64,000 bases of DNA, from positions 1 through 64,000 of the forward strand of contig DASUWH010000046.1 in the NCBI GenBank assembly GCA_036378535.1, read 5' to 3'. Of the stretch, positions 26,101-35,560 are shown in pieces. The notes beneath the pieces were generated by a model that saw nothing but the letters and a program-made list of their open reading frames with translations, was not told where the DNA came from and made no database searches. Both the position numbers and the translations under genes were made by a program. Position 1 is the stretch's first letter. Each line of letters starts with the position of its first letter. Source of the DNA: Gp1-AA122 sp036378535 (lineage in GTDB: Bacteria > Acidobacteriota > Terriglobia > Terriglobales > Acidobacteriaceae).

Positions 26101-29100
26101 GAAGCCGTTTGGACAGGAGGTCCGCTGTCGCTCACATATGCGGTCAACTGCGTCGATCCCATGTGCTGCGGAACTCCGGTGATCTGGCCAGTGTTGCTGA
26201 TGAGAAAGCCGTTGCCCATCGCAACCGGGTTGATAGGGCAAGTATTTGGGGCATTGGACCAGCAATAAGGGGTTGTGCCACCGGTTGCTGAAACCTGCTG
26301 AGGGCCGTAATTCACCCCGACAATCGCTGACGGCAGACTTGTCGTGGTGACCGTGAGAACGGAGGCAATTTGCTGGGTTATGGAATTGGAGACGCTTCCC
26401 ACGAAATTCTGATCACCGCTGTAAATTGCTTTGATGGTTTGGCTTCCCACTGCCAAAGAGGAAGTATTCAGTACTGCGGCCCCGTTGACCATGGGGACAG
26501 TTTGCAGCAACGTTGACCCATCTCTGAAATCGACAGAACCCCCAGGAACCCCCGAACCTGTGCTGGGGGAGACCGTTGCTGTCAAGGTAACCGGTTGTCC
26601 GAACACCGAGGCCGGCGCCGAGGACGTCAGCATTGTAGTGGTGAAGGTTTTATTGGACGACCCCTGGGCCGGAGGCTGTTGTGTCGGTGTGCCCTGCCCG
26701 GTATTCGGGGCCTGCGGAAAGACGATTAATGATGTATTAGCGAGAATCTGGCTCTGTTCTGTCGCGGAGAGCACGTTCGAAGAGCCGTCGGCACGGTAGA
26801 CCCGCAATACGTAATAAACGTGATCCGTCTGGACCGGCATTTTGGTGGTGCCATCATCAGTAGAGGTGCTGGTAGCCGGTGCTGCGGTCGGGCTTGATGT
26901 ACTACCGGGAGGCGGTGGCACTGCGGCGAACGTCGCATTCGTGTACTGCGGGTTTGTATATTGGGGGTTTGTGTACTGGGGATTTGTGTATTGAGGATTG
27001 GTATATTGCGGGTTCGGAATAATCGAGACAATCGCGTCCTGCGGAATCGGCTGGCTATTACAGGAGTTGAAGCCTGGGAAGTTGTAGGTTCGCGCAATAA
27101 TGGCCTCGTAAACGTAAAGGTTGGTGAGATTCGATTGCGCGATATTGGCGACGGCTGTATAGCCGGACGCGTTGTTGCCAACATCAGTAATCGTCCAGAC
27201 AAACTCACCCACCGGGAGAGTGCCAGCCGACAACGAGTCACTTGGCGTGACGTTGGTATATTGCGGATTCGTATATTGGGGATTGGTGTACTGGGGGTTC
27301 GTATATTGAGGGTTCGTGTACTGCGGGTTCGTGTATTGGGGATTCGTGTATTGCGGATTGGAGACGTTCGCGTTGTGATTCTCTTGGGTGCTCAGATTTG
27401 GGTTAGTCACGAACGGTGCTGTAGGATCGCTATCGAAAAAGATGGTCGTCGTTGCTCCCCCGGAAATCACGCTGCCACCGAAGGAATCGATCTGCTGGAC
27501 AGTGGCGTTAAAGGGAGCAAATGGCAGCGATGAGCTGCACCCTGAGCAATAGACGTACAAAGTCACGGTTGCCGATGAGTACTGCAGGATGTTCAGATCA
27601 ACAGAAGCGATAGGACCGGTTAGCTCCGTTCCCTGACTAAACGAGCCCGAGATCGGCGATCCCAAATTGTTGAAGGAGACGCGAAAGAACTTCCCGGGCG
27701 GCGTCTGATTCGGCGCATCACTATTAGGGTTCTGGATGTACAGCGGAAAAGCACGCTCCATTGGTTTGTTATTCACATCCACTAACTGCCGTGAAGTCGC
27801 GGGCGAAGCCGCAATCACGCCGGGCCTGATTTCCGACACATAAAGATTGGCATTGCGGGCACCGGCGTTGATGCACGAAAGCCCAGTTCCTGGAGGTGCA
27901 TACTGTTGCCAGCCAAGGAGATCATTCAGAGTCGGAACACCGTAATTGAAAGTCGGGAAGACGACGTCGCGCGAATCCGTCCAGACGCCGAATGTAGGCA
28001 TGGCGATGTAGTCAGTCGGCTTAGTAGCCCAGCGGAAAGCTGTGCTCCCCCCAAAATTAGGGACATAGGGAGAGGCAGTAGCCTGCCAATTGTAATCACC
28101 CGTAAATGGCGTCGTGCCGGCGCTGTACATCGGCAAGTTCGGACGGTTTACCGCGGGATAGCCTCCAGGGACTCCGCCGACGGTGGCGACTTGTCCGGTA
28201 TTCACCTCAATCAGATATTGCGAGACCGGAACAGAGGGGCTGAATACGGGGTTACCGTAGGCGTCGAGGCGCGAAAGACTGCTCTGCGCCACATACGTCT
28301 TCATTTGACGATCGAGTCCGGCTACATACCATCCCCCAGCGATGTTGAGCGATGCCTGGTTCTGGTCGCGGAAGTCATACCACATCAGCTTCAAAAGTCC
28401 GCCGCCGAAGCTCAACGCAGGCATGAACTGCTGTGCATAGGAGGCGCCGCCGCCCTGGTCGACAATGCTGCCAGCAGTCCACGCCCCGCCACCATTTTTC
28501 GAAGTACGCAAAACAATGCGCGGCTCGTAATAACCGGATGGATAGCCGCTTCCGGTGGGAGACGTTTTCTCCTGACTAGCCACATAAAGAGTTCCGTTCC
28601 CGTCAATGGCAACTGTTGGGAACGAATTGCTGCGAAACGCCGGATTATTGCCGTAACTGGTGGTCGTGAGGCCGGGCTGGTCAAATGGCGCATAGCTAGA
28701 CGGCGTAATAGCAACCGGGTTAGAGAAGGTGTTGCCGCCATCGGTGGAGGTCACCATCAAAATGCCATCGGGAAAACCATCTCCTCCCGGTTGGAATACA
28801 TGGCGCCAGAACACATAAACTTTGCCGGTCTTAGGATCAATCGCTATCGCGGTACCCTGGTTCTGCTTGAAGTTTTTGTTCAGGTACTGCGGCTTGCTCC
28901 AAGTCGAGCCGCAGTTTCCCTGGTTGGAATGCGCGACACCAACCTTGCTGGTAAATGGAATCGAGCCGCCGCCTCCAGTAAAGATCGTGTACGCAATGTA
29001 CACTGGCCCGCAAACCGTGGCACTATTCGTGCCACGGGCGATGTCTGCTGCAATCGATGGCTTATCGATAAAGTTGCCGCTATCAGACTGGCTCCCTCTG

Positions 29101-29696
29101 TCGATGATCGCCACTCCTTGATACCGAATGGCGTCTCCGCCATCCGTATCGGGCAGATCGCGATATTGGACAACAGCTACATTGCTGAGGTGCCCCGGGG
29201 TGAAGAACAACGCGCCGAGATAGAAGTGTCCTCCTGGCGTAGTGGCCAGGCTGGGATCGCTGCCACTTTGCAATCCGTTCAGAGGCGAAGTCGAGCAAAG
29301 GCTAGCAGTGTCACCGGGGAAGCACGGCACCATTGAGCCAAACCAGGTATGCCCTCGATCATAAGATCGAGAAAGACCGATCCACCCATTTGAGGCGCTA
29401 CCCGGTAAGCCTGTATCGTTCGGGATACTCGTAGTTCGGTAATCTCCAAACGCAGCCAGAATGTGGTCGGGATTGTAGGTAGATGTTGCTACTGTTCCCT
29501 CGACCTGCCTCTGTAAATATCCGTCCCCTCGAAGTGCGTCGGTGAGGCTGATTGGCGGAGGTGGGAATGGTGGAGACGGATTTCCGTTCGGATAAGCGGG
29601 CAGGACATCAACGTTGACACCAGGCTGTTGTGCTAGCGCAACGTTCCCAATTAAAAGCAGTGAAATCAGGATTACGCGGAGTTCTTTCACAGGCAC
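23187..29696 (-). CDS. Giant secreted protein: sialidase-like, NPQYT repeats, Ig-like, NHL and Vgb-like propellers
   Basis: 2,169 residues with a signal peptide (LRVILISLLLIGNVALAQ). Residues ~60-600 resemble BNR/sialidase-like propellers (SRSYDRGHTWFG). Two blocks of NPQYT repeats follow near residues 780-815 and 894-919. Then come an Ig-like domain (about 1010-1110), two putative-Ig (He_PIG) domains, an NHL-type propeller and, from about 1900, repeats of the virginiamycin-B-lyase style (ITVGPDGNVWFTEQSGNKIG). The protein stops in mid-repeat at FPSGITAGP, where DGNVWFTE would be expected, so the C-terminus may be truncated. It is an extracellular or surface protein; binding or enzymatic role unknown. 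No sorting signal is visible. Confidence 0.85.
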   Translation of the reverse strand: MPVKELRVILISLLLIGNVALAQQPGVNVDVLPAYPNGNPSPPFPPPPISLTDALRGDGYLQRQVEGTVATSTYNPDHILAAFGDYRTTSIPNDTGLPGSASNGWIGLSRSYDRGHTWFGSMVPCFPGDTASLCSTSPLNGLQSGSDPSLATTPGGHFYLGALFFTPGHLSNVAVVQYRDLPDTDGGDAIRYQGVAIIDRGSQSDSGNFIDKPSIAADIARGTNSATVCGPVYIAYTIFTGGGGSIPFTSKVGVAHSNQGNCGSTWSKPQYLNKNFKQNQGTAIAIDPKTGKVYVFWRHVFQPGGDGFPDGILMVTSTDGGNTFSNPVAITPSSYAPFDQPGLTTTSYGNNPAFRSNSFPTVAIDGNGTLYVASQEKTSPTGSGYPSGYYEPRIVLRTSKNGGGAWTAGSIVDQGGGASYAQQFMPALSFGGGLLKLMWYDFRDQNQASLNIAGGWYVAGLDRQMKTYVAQSSLSRLDAYGNPVFSPSVPVSQYLIEVNTGQVATVGGVPGGYPAVNRPNLPMYSAGTTPFTGDYNWQATASPYVPNFGGSTAFRWATKPTDYIAMPTFGVWTDSRDVVFPTFNYGVPTLNDLLGWQQYAPPGTGLSCINAGARNANLYVSEIRPGVIAASPATSRQLVDVNNKPMERAFPLYIQNPNSDAPNQTPPGKFFRVSFNNLGSPISGSFSQGTELTGPIASVDLNILQYSSATVTLYVYCSGCSSSLPFAPFNATVQQIDSFGGSVISGGATTTIFFDSDPTAPFVTNPNLSTQENHNANVSNPQYTNPQYTNPQYTNPQYTNPQYTNPQYTNPQYTNVTPSDSLSAGTLPVGEFVWTITDVGNNASGYTAVANIAQSNLTNLYVYEAIIARTYNFPGFNSCNSQPIPQDAIVSIIPNPQYTNPQYTNPQYTNPQYTNPQYTNATFAAVPPPPGSTSSPTAAPATSTSTDDGTTKMPVQTDHVYYVLRVYRADGSSNVLSATEQSQILANTSLIVFPQAPNTGQGTPTQQPPAQGSSNKTFTTTMLTSSAPASVFGQPVTLTATVSPSTGSGVPGGSVDFRDGSTLLQTVPMVNGAAVLNTSSLAVGSQTIKAIYSGDQNFVGSVSNSITQQIASVLTVTTTSLPSAIVGVNYGPQQVSATGGTTPYCWSNAPNTCPINPVAMGNGFLISNTGQITGVPQHMGSTQLTAYVSDSGPPVQTASGLITVQVSGPLITTESLVNGVVSSAYPTSDFMATGGVGTLTWSIASGFLPANMSLSPSGTLSGTPGTSGTFNFTVQVTDQNGNTGSQALTLLISPATGDLIVADGVPSAPTTQIVRINPYGTNSNVIATIDGDADAVAVDASSGNIYVADPRNARIIKVSRFGSQSIFFSGLPLQSPVALAVDSSGNVYAADNGAIAVFKFTAAGTSLGSFAKLPNNTPGADVKMVFDSNGNLAVASDNVNNMNGEVQIDLVSPSAQVTTLYNTASNAFTTGAITSVGGLAIAPSGDYFVADWSASQVLDLSNPGKPNMNVIVQAGDISALGMVLLPTNSNTALDLVAGAQLLQVTLPGPSITTLIAGAPLTSANDVAQYGTPASPNWTVTIDASGSSVSTTGVEALASNLQSGDIYAESHTDPGGTSAQLAVMRPNRMAAILGTSTMANSDGSGIAVDTLNGFVIVTDEPGQRIALVEPNSAYFNVSTLFNVPWVMNPHGNGTGQQQYAVAQTPSGTVLYFWDNTNAGLYKLSPVNNSGTLTGPIVSLDTSTTAGLHFATTGNHVIFDPNTGTVLLSDSSSGSIFEINPATASSTTLFSGLPTGLGLSLALKSDSNQLFVQEGNSIFVGPRTGGTLSLVASGFLQLTNIILTPNHNIWFTEFSGNKIGKLNLSGSNPLYAVDKKANVIYEIVETGSSNTPGLTEFSIPTGFSDSTGITAGPDGNVWFLESNGNNTARITSAGTISEFPVPTSNSGLGSIALGPDGNLWFTENVGKIGTFSTGTPNTINEYSGPGLSEEDAITAGPEGNIWFTASCGFLHGCVANVPPSGSPVTSYTAPNQNTAGQGIATGPDGNVWFTEVQGDKIGVITPGGTITEYPIPTTGGDPGAITPGPDGNLWFTEPNVNQIARITPTGTVTEFPIPTPFSNPTGITVGPDGNVWFTEQSGNKIGMITTNGPNTITEFALPAAASFPSGITAGP
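26940..27015 (-). repeat. 15-bp tandem repeat encoding NPQYT x5
   Basis: Five near-identical 15-bp units inside the giant secreted-protein gene encode NPQYT repeated five times, followed by NATF. The units vary at third codon positions while the peptide stays constant, indicating selection on the protein. Confidence 0.95.
27254..27360 (-). repeat. 15-bp tandem repeat encoding NPQYT x7
   Basis: Seven 15-bp units encode NPQYT seven times, preceded by NANVS and followed by NVTPSD. Synonymous differences between units are common, as in the five-unit block about 240 bp away; the two blocks are separated by a beta-rich segment of about 80 residues. Confidence 0.95.
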
Positions 29697-30102
29697 CCCC
29701 CCGCGGACGCGGCCAGGGGAAGTGGCCGATTGGGCCGGAATTTTGCTTCCTAATTGGGTACCTTGTCAAGCTAAAGTTTCTTCGGACTTGGCGTGTTTAG
29801 GCGCCGTAACCGAAACCTGTTCGACTGTGTTGTCATGGGCCGATCGCTTCACAAACTAATTCCCGAGCGAATTCAAATGGCAACACATTCAGTTTGCGGG
29901 TTCCCGTAAACAACTCATCCTTCAATTCGTTCCTGAGCACTCACACCGAGAGATTGTGCGGACACGCCGGTAAGATCGGCCAGGTAACGAGAGCGCGTTT
30001 AAATAAAGCCTCCGCAGCCACCCCGGCTGGGTTGCCGGGATGGACCTGCGTTTGCTTTACGTTCACTATCTCGCGCATGGCGGTAATCCAGGCTTGAACT
30101 TC
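29697..30102. other. Gap: upstream region of the giant protein gene
   Basis: No gene recognised. It contains the promoter side of the minus-strand giant gene and, near 30021-30040, a short inverted repeat (CCCGGC...GCCGGG) without a U-tract, downstream of the AHSA1 gene. Confidence 0.4.
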
Positions 30103-30615
30103 TTATTTCTCCCGCACCGCCAGTTCCGCAACCACTGCAGCAAGTTTGTCGAGTATCTGGTTCCAGCCCTCCATTTGCCCGCTATTTTTCGCGCTCTCCA
30201 TGGGTTCATTTCCAATGAAGGTAAGTTTCGTCTGGCCGTTTCCGAGATCCTCAAAGATGGTCACGTCGTGCGCACCGTCTATGGCCTCATGTTCGATTCC
30301 AAGTTGCGCAGGCTCAACCTTGTTTCCCTTCGAGTCGGCAAAGTACATGGAGGAAACGATCTTCTCGTGCGGAACAATCTCATGGTATTCCCCGCCATTC
30401 CAGCACTCCTGCCCATCCGGCGTTCTCATGCAGTAGAGAAATTTTCCTCCCACGCGAAAATCCATCTGGCAAAAAGGCACAGTAAAACCCTTCGGCCCCC
30501 ACCACTGCTTCACATATTGCGGGTCTGTCCACGCCTTCCAAACCAATTCGCGTGGGGCATCAAAAACTCGTGTCACAACCATCCGCTCGATCTCATTCAC
30601 CGTGCTTTTTGTCAT
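30103..30615 (-). CDS. AHSA1/START-like (SRPBCC) protein
   Basis: 170 residues. The N-terminus VVTRVFDAPRELVWKAWTDP, then WWGPKGFT and WNGGEYHEIVPHEKIV, are signatures of the AHSA1 (activator of Hsp90 ATPase C-terminal-like) SRPBCC family, a helix-grip fold binding hydrophobic ligands. It overlaps the upstream ArsR gene by 23 bp, the common ArsR-AHSA1 pairing in which the regulator controls its partner. Ligand unknown. Confidence 0.9.
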   Translation of the reverse strand: MTKSTVNEIERMVVTRVFDAPRELVWKAWTDPQYVKQWWGPKGFTVPFCQMDFRVGGKFLYCMRTPDGQECWNGGEYHEIVPHEKIVSSMYFADSKGNKVEPAQLGIEHEAIDGAHDVTIFEDLGNGQTKLTFIGNEPMESAKNSGQMEGWNQILDKLAAVVAELAVREK

Positions 30616-30949
30616 GTCGAACCTCCGCTTTTTTCATTTGAGTCACAACCGCATCCAGCTTTTCGAAACTCTCTTCCCAGAATTGGCGATAGCTGATCGC
30701 CCAGTCGCTGACCGTCTTTATCGCCTCTGGCCTAAGCCTGCAAACACTCTCTCGTCCACGCTTGGTCTTGATCACAATCTGTGCCCGCACCAGGCAGGCA
30801 ATATGTTTTGAAATCATCTGCTGCGAGAGTGCAAACGGCTCCGTCAATCGATGCACAGAGGCAGGCCCATGGGAGAGCCGCTCGATCATCGCCCGGCGGG
30901 TTGGATCAGACAAAGCCGCAAAGGTTGTGCCCAATCGATCCACAACCAT
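30593..30949 (-). CDS. ArsR-family winged-helix repressor
   Basis: 118 residues: FAALSDPTRRAMIERLSHGP, then FALSQQMISKHIACLVRAQI (recognition helix) and the wing KTKRGRESVCRL, typical of ArsR/SmtB-like regulators. Metal-binding Cys pairs of ArsR are absent; like other regulators paired with SRPBCC genes it probably senses something else. It overlaps the AHSA1 gene downstream and is first in the two-gene operon, so it likely autoregulates. Confidence 0.9.
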   Translation of the reverse strand: MVVDRLGTTFAALSDPTRRAMIERLSHGPASVHRLTEPFALSQQMISKHIACLVRAQIVIKTKRGRESVCRLRPEAIKTVSDWAISYRQFWEESFEKLDAVVTQMKKAEVRHDKKHGE

Positions 30950-31337
30950 ATGGTAGTGGATTTTCTGTCGATGTCAAGTGTGAATTTCGCGATTCCTGAT
31001 TTCTGAACCCTGACCCATTAACCTGACGATGAAAGTGCGTACTGCAAACTGCGCAGGAGCGCGATCCGCCACGGTTGTGGCGCTGGCACAAGCGGCTGGA
31101 GGAGTGCGGATTGCGTCTGGAACCAGTTCTCGATGCGCCACCGGCACGGGTTTGTACCGATAAGTCGGCTTCTGTGGATCGATCGCAGAAACTCCTGGAT
31201 AACGGGCTACTCGGAAGTCAGCCTCAGCGCACGTCAATTTCCGGTTAACCGACTAACCGCCCCATGGATGCGCTGCGGACTTAGAGGGCCCAATTTCAAC
31301 GGTCGGTGATACTCTATCGCATCGAGAATGGTGGGGT
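30950..31337. other. Gap with one start-less open stretch
   Basis: No supported gene. On the plus strand a start-less frame of about 65 codons (RLWRWHKRLEECGLRLEPV and on, around 31040-31250) looks weakly protein-like and could be a decayed fragment. Confidence 0.35.
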
Positions 31338-32718
31338 ATGGTGGGTTTCCCCGGACTTTGGCGACGCGTCGTCCGTCATTGGCGCGGTATCGTTACGCTG
31401 CTGATCGTTGCTCGTGCTGCATTCAACCTCATCTATCCAGACGAGTTCGGCCGCTTCTTGGATCTGATCTTCTTGGCCCTGTTCGTGGTGTTTATCGCCA
31501 GCCAAATTTTCTGGATTAGACACATCATCGATGGCGCGATGCACTTCATTCCCAGCCGCATCGGGCGCACGCGGCTCGCGGTCATCGCGGTTTTGATCTA
31601 TCTCTTCGTATACGCCTGTAGCTACCCGGGCATTCAATCCACCAATGAACACATTTTTCGGATCAACTACGACCGCCCCTTGACCATGGTCGCAGAAGCA
31701 TTGTTCTGGTGGTGGTTCATAGGTTCGATGCTGGCCTTTGGTGCTGGCTTTCGCAGCAGGTGATTATGCGGCGCGGGCTGTCACATGGATGTACACCAAA
31801 ATACGAGACACCACACGGCAGCACGCGAGTCCGGAAATATCAACTCCAGCTTGGCACAGTCGCCGCCGCTTTCTGAAGCGGAGCGCGGTTCTGGTCAGCG
31901 CCACGCCGTTTCTGGCTGCAGGATATGGGCTCCTTTATGGTCGCCACGATGTGGAAGTCGTGCGGCAGCGCGTCCGCCTTGCGCGTCTGCCAAAAGGCTT
32001 CGATGGCTTTCGAATCGCTCAGCTCTCTGACATCCACATGGGTCCTTTCACTACCGAGGACTACATTCGACGTTGCGTCGCGATCACCAACGGCGTGAAG
32101 CCCGACCTCATTGCACTGACCGGCGACTACATTGCTTGGGATCCCGGGCTGGAAAGGCGCGTAGTTAGTGTGCTGGCGAGCCTATGCGCGCCTCAGGGTG
32201 TTTTCGGCTGCCTCGGCAACCACGAAGAAGAGAGCGAGACGGAAGAATACGTCAGCGGCTTGTTCAAGGGGCAGGGCATCCGCATTTTGCGCCAGGAACG
32301 GGCACCGATTCGATTAGGCCGCGATGAGCTGAACCTGATCGGCATTGACTGTCCAAGAGAGCAGGACGAAGAAGAAGAAAATCGGCGCGACGTAAATGGG
32401 CGGTTGCACCAGCAACTGGTGATTCCCGGTACCGTCAACGTTCTCCTCAGCCATGAACCGAGCGTGTTCGTGTTTGATCGCGCAGCCGACCTCGGCATCG
32501 ATTTGATCCTGGCCGGACACACGCATGGTGGGCAGCTGGCATTTGAGTTCGTCCATCGCGGCCTGAACCTCAGCCACATGTTCTATCCGTATACCAGTGG
32601 ATGGTACGAACAGCGGAGCACCAAGCTCTACGTCAACCGCGGCATCGGTACCACGGGCTTCCCTATTCGCCTCGGGGCGCGGCCGGAGATCACGATATTG
32701 GAATTAGTCAGAACCTGA
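31338..32718 (+). pseudogene. Tat-type metallophosphoesterase with membrane N-terminus, frameshifted
   Basis: The first frame (31338-31763) encodes four hydrophobic segments ending ALFWWWFIGSMLAFG. The second (from 31738) continues AFAAGDYAARAVTWMYTKI and carries a twin-arginine-like motif (SRRRFLKRS) plus helix, then a calcineurin-like phosphoesterase: QLSDIHMG, TGDY, GNHEE, SHEP and GHTHGGQ, all metal-binding motifs intact. One extra G in TTTGG at 31737-31741 separates the frames. The phosphoesterase resembles YkuE, a Tat-exported enzyme. If the frameshift is real, a shorter start inside frame two could still make a Tat substrate; if it is a sequencing error, the gene is whole. Confidence 0.8.
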
Positions 32719-32903
32719 CGTCTACTCAGTGTTCTCAGATGGTGACGCTAGAAACCTTCCACTGAGAACTGCCGGAGCCAGAAGGCTTCGGTGCGACTAC
32801 GACTGCATCACAGATTTCACAGGCCGGATGACGGGCTAAGCGGAAAAACGAAAAGGGGCGAGCGGGCGGGGAAGCTGGCCTCGTTTTTCGTGCCCGGGTC
32901 GCG

Positions 32904-33392
32904 CTACTTCACGCCCGTATACGTCCCGGTGCAGGTCCAGATGCTTGAGCCATCCGCATTCCCTTTTCCGGTGCAGCCGCCTTTGCCTTTAATGGCTTTG
33001 AACTTCCCGGTTCCCCCCGTGATCTCGAACTTGTTGCTACCTGTGGTCATCATGCCCTCCGTCAAGTTGACGGAGTTAGTGTAGGTATAGTGGACGTGGT
33101 CCCCGTTGGCCATGGTTGCGACGAAGATGCCGTGGCCGCTGGACTTGCCGCCCACAACTTCATGGAACTCCGTTCCCATACCCTCCTTGTCCTTCACGCC
33201 AGCGACCTCGCCGCTGGTAGCTGTGCACTTGAACTGTGCCAGCCCGTACCAGTGGTTGGGCTTATCGCCCACTTCATAGCTCTGTCCCGATGCCGACCCC
33301 GGACACGACGATGAACTCGACACCTTTCCCTGCGCCGCCGCTATCGCGGCGCTCAGGCACAGCAGGCCCACAACGCATAGTGCTCTGCGCAT
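32904..33392 (-). CDS. Secreted small beta protein, 162 aa
   Basis: A clear signal peptide (ALCVVGLLCLSAAIAAAQG) is followed by a beta-rich domain ending in ITGGTGKFKAIKGKGGCTGK and WTCTGTYTG, the glycine-rich pattern shared by allene-oxide-cyclase/dirigent-like beta-barrel proteins. Four Cys in the mature part (SCPG, FKCTA, GGCTG, WTCTG) may form two disulfides. No enzymatic role is claimed. It stands alone, convergent with the phosphoesterase. Confidence 0.7.
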   Translation of the reverse strand: MRRALCVVGLLCLSAAIAAAQGKVSSSSSCPGSASGQSYEVGDKPNHWYGLAQFKCTATSGEVAGVKDKEGMGTEFHEVVGGKSSGHGIFVATMANGDHVHYTYTNSVNLTEGMMTTGSNKFEITGGTGKFKAIKGKGGCTGKGNADGSSIWTCTGTYTGVK

Positions 33393-33606
33393 TGTTGTCC
33401 TCCAATTCTCAGTTCGACCAGTAAAAATGCGGTTTTCCCGAGATTGACGACCTCAATTTTCTCCGATTGAGCCCCTGGTGGTCGGCCTTTGTTCAGTTCG
33501 GTGTATTGATAAAGGATGACTGGATGACGGCCGATCAGTCGGGCCGCCGACTCTCACCGCGCCGACCTGCTCCGACCCAGCGACCTTGAAACTCGCTCGG
33601 CACGAT

Positions 33607-34896
33607 TCACTTTGCTAGTTCATTCTTGAAAATGGCTCCGCCTTTCATCACGAACTTCACGTTCTGCAGTTCACGGATGTCCTTGAGGGGATCGCCGCTC
33701 ACTGCCACAAGGTCCGCCCACTTCCCGGCTTCGACGGTCCCTGCAGTCTCGCTCCAGCCCAGCAGTTCCGCGGCCACCGACGTTCCGGTCCGAATCGCTT
33801 GCATCGGCGTCATGCCGAACTCGACGTAATATTCGAATTCCTTGGCCTGATTTATCTTTTTCCAGTCGAACCCGCCCGCGTCTGTGCCTAATGCAATCTT
33901 CACTCCCTTCCGCATGGCCTTTCCGAAGTTCGTGCGTTGCAACTCGAAGGTCTTATCCCAGAATTCATTCTTATAGATAGCGGCAAGGTTCCGATCTACG
34001 GTAAGGGTCGGCACCCAGTAGACTCCCCGCCGCACCATTTCGTCCATCTGTGTATCGGTAAGACCGTCGCCATGCTCGATGGTGTCCACGCCAGCGCGGA
34101 GAGCGGCCTCAATGCCATCGCTGCCGATGGCGTGGGCGGCGACTTTCCGTCCTAGCCGATGCCCTTCGTCGGCAATCGCTTTGGCCTCTTCATCGGTGAA
34201 GAGTACCTTGGAGTGCAAGCGGCCATCCTTGTCAAAATAGACCCTCCCATCCGAGTAATACTTGATCCAGTCAGCTCCGTACGACACCTGTTCGCGCACC
34301 GCTTTGCGGGCGCCGTCGACGCCATCGACATATTGCACTCCCGTAGGCATCTTCAACTCCCAGGAATAACCGAACGGCTGGTACATTCCGGTCGGCGTCA
34401 TTGCCCGCGTGGCCACTTGCATCCGCGGACCGGGCACCTCCCCGTTCGCAACAGCCTTCTTGACGTCTACATCCGCGTACATCGCTCCTTCGGTTTCCAG
34501 GTCGCGCATCGCCGTGAAGCCATGCGAGAGCGCAATCTGGGCGTTACGCGCCCCCAGAATCGCCCGGTACGGGATTGATTCCTTCAGCAATTGCGCGTCG
34601 TATTCATCCTGCGAAGTGTCGCCATGCAAGAGCAGATGGGTGTGTGCGTCGATGAATCCCGGAAGGACCGTCGCGTTCCCCAAGTCAACGACCTGCACGC
34701 CTGGGGGTGCGCTCCCGCCCGCGGTGACGGATAGAATTTTGTCTCCCTCCACCTGGATCAGCACACTCTTCAGTGGCGTGTCGCTCCTTCCATCAATCAA
34801 TCTTGCAGCGCGAATCACAATCCGAGTCTGCGCCTGCCCACCCGCCAATATCGGGACCAACAGCCACGAGACAAGCAGGACAAGAATCCGGGACAT
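33607..34896 (-). CDS. Secreted amidohydrolase (prolidase-like)
   Basis: 429 residues with a signal peptide. Amidohydrolase-superfamily motifs are complete: DAHTHLLLH (metal ligands), DWIKYYSDG with a carboxylatable Lys, AAHAIG, IEHGDG and ALGTDAGG with the catalytic Asp. The N- and C-terminal beta-sandwich (VLIQVEGDKILSV; WADLVAVSGDPLKDI) is typical of the imidazolonepropionase/Xaa-Pro dipeptidase group. It acts in the periplasm or outside, probably on a dipeptide or amide. It shares ~35-45% style with the paralogue at 37230-38540; identity was not computed. Confidence 0.88.
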   Translation of the reverse strand: MSRILVLLVSWLLVPILAGGQAQTRIVIRAARLIDGRSDTPLKSVLIQVEGDKILSVTAGGSAPPGVQVVDLGNATVLPGFIDAHTHLLLHGDTSQDEYDAQLLKESIPYRAILGARNAQIALSHGFTAMRDLETEGAMYADVDVKKAVANGEVPGPRMQVATRAMTPTGMYQPFGYSWELKMPTGVQYVDGVDGARKAVREQVSYGADWIKYYSDGRVYFDKDGRLHSKVLFTDEEAKAIADEGHRLGRKVAAHAIGSDGIEAALRAGVDTIEHGDGLTDTQMDEMVRRGVYWVPTLTVDRNLAAIYKNEFWDKTFELQRTNFGKAMRKGVKIALGTDAGGFDWKKINQAKEFEYYVEFGMTPMQAIRTGTSVAAELLGWSETAGTVEAGKWADLVAVSGDPLKDIRELQNVKFVMKGGAIFKNELAK

Positions 34897-35560
34897 AGAA
34901 AGCCTCCTCGTGAACGCGGCAAGCTTACCAGAGGCTTCGCTTTCAGCGTACTTTCTGCGTGCGAAAGGTGTGCTGGATTACCACGGTTCCCGAGGCGAAG
35001 CCACCTTTCCAACTGACGGCCGAACAGTCGTCCATTGCCGAAGCAGCTGATGAATGCCCGCTTTGTCGACTTCGCGGTGTGCGAGGAGTGTTTCCCGTCT
35101 TGCGGCCAACTCAAGCCAGACCAGAAATGTTCTTGGCCAAGTTCCGGTTGGCCGACAACCCGGCAGTTAAAGGGATTAACGCGTTTAGCCGGGACGGTCT
35201 AGCACGAACTGCCCGAGGAAGCCTCGCGCACACTCTGATAGGTCACCTTTTCCGCGGGTTCGCTGCAGGCTGTCGCGAGGGCCTCTGCCGGATCTCGTCC
35301 GGTCACCTCTTAATACTAGTCGGGACGGTGAGTCCACGCCCATGCTTCGGTGACCGTGCCTCGCGTCATGGCTTGCATCGTCCCGGGTTCTCCGATAGTG
35401 CTGAGTAGATGTGAATGAAGATGGCGGCGAGCATGATCAAGGCGGAAATGTCGTGGATCAGTTAGCTGACGGCAACTGGACAGCGTCCGAATATCTCTGG
35501 AAAGCACATGACCAGCTGGAGTGAGCGTGCGACTGCTACAATCCTCGGTCATCACCTCCT
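34897..35560. other. Gap without a recognisable gene
   Basis: Divergent intergenic region between the amidohydrolase and the metallopeptidase. One plus-strand frame of ~150 codons (34959-35408) is Arg/Cys-rich and has shadow-like composition; it was not accepted. Promoters for both flanking genes must lie here. Confidence 0.45.

Noticed and set aside
26940..27360. Regularly spaced short repeats that might suggest a CRISPR array.
   Set aside because: The units are contiguous 15-bp coding repeats without spacers, in frame in a protein gene.
27906..29336. A 476-codon plus-strand frame opposite the giant secreted-protein gene.
   Set aside because: It is antisense to a clear coding sequence with domains and signal peptide; its Arg/Ser/Ala-rich composition is that of a shadow frame.
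34959..35408. A 149-codon plus-strand frame in the gap before the metallopeptidase gene.
   Set aside because: No recognisable motif, no ribosome-binding site, and Arg/Cys-rich composition.
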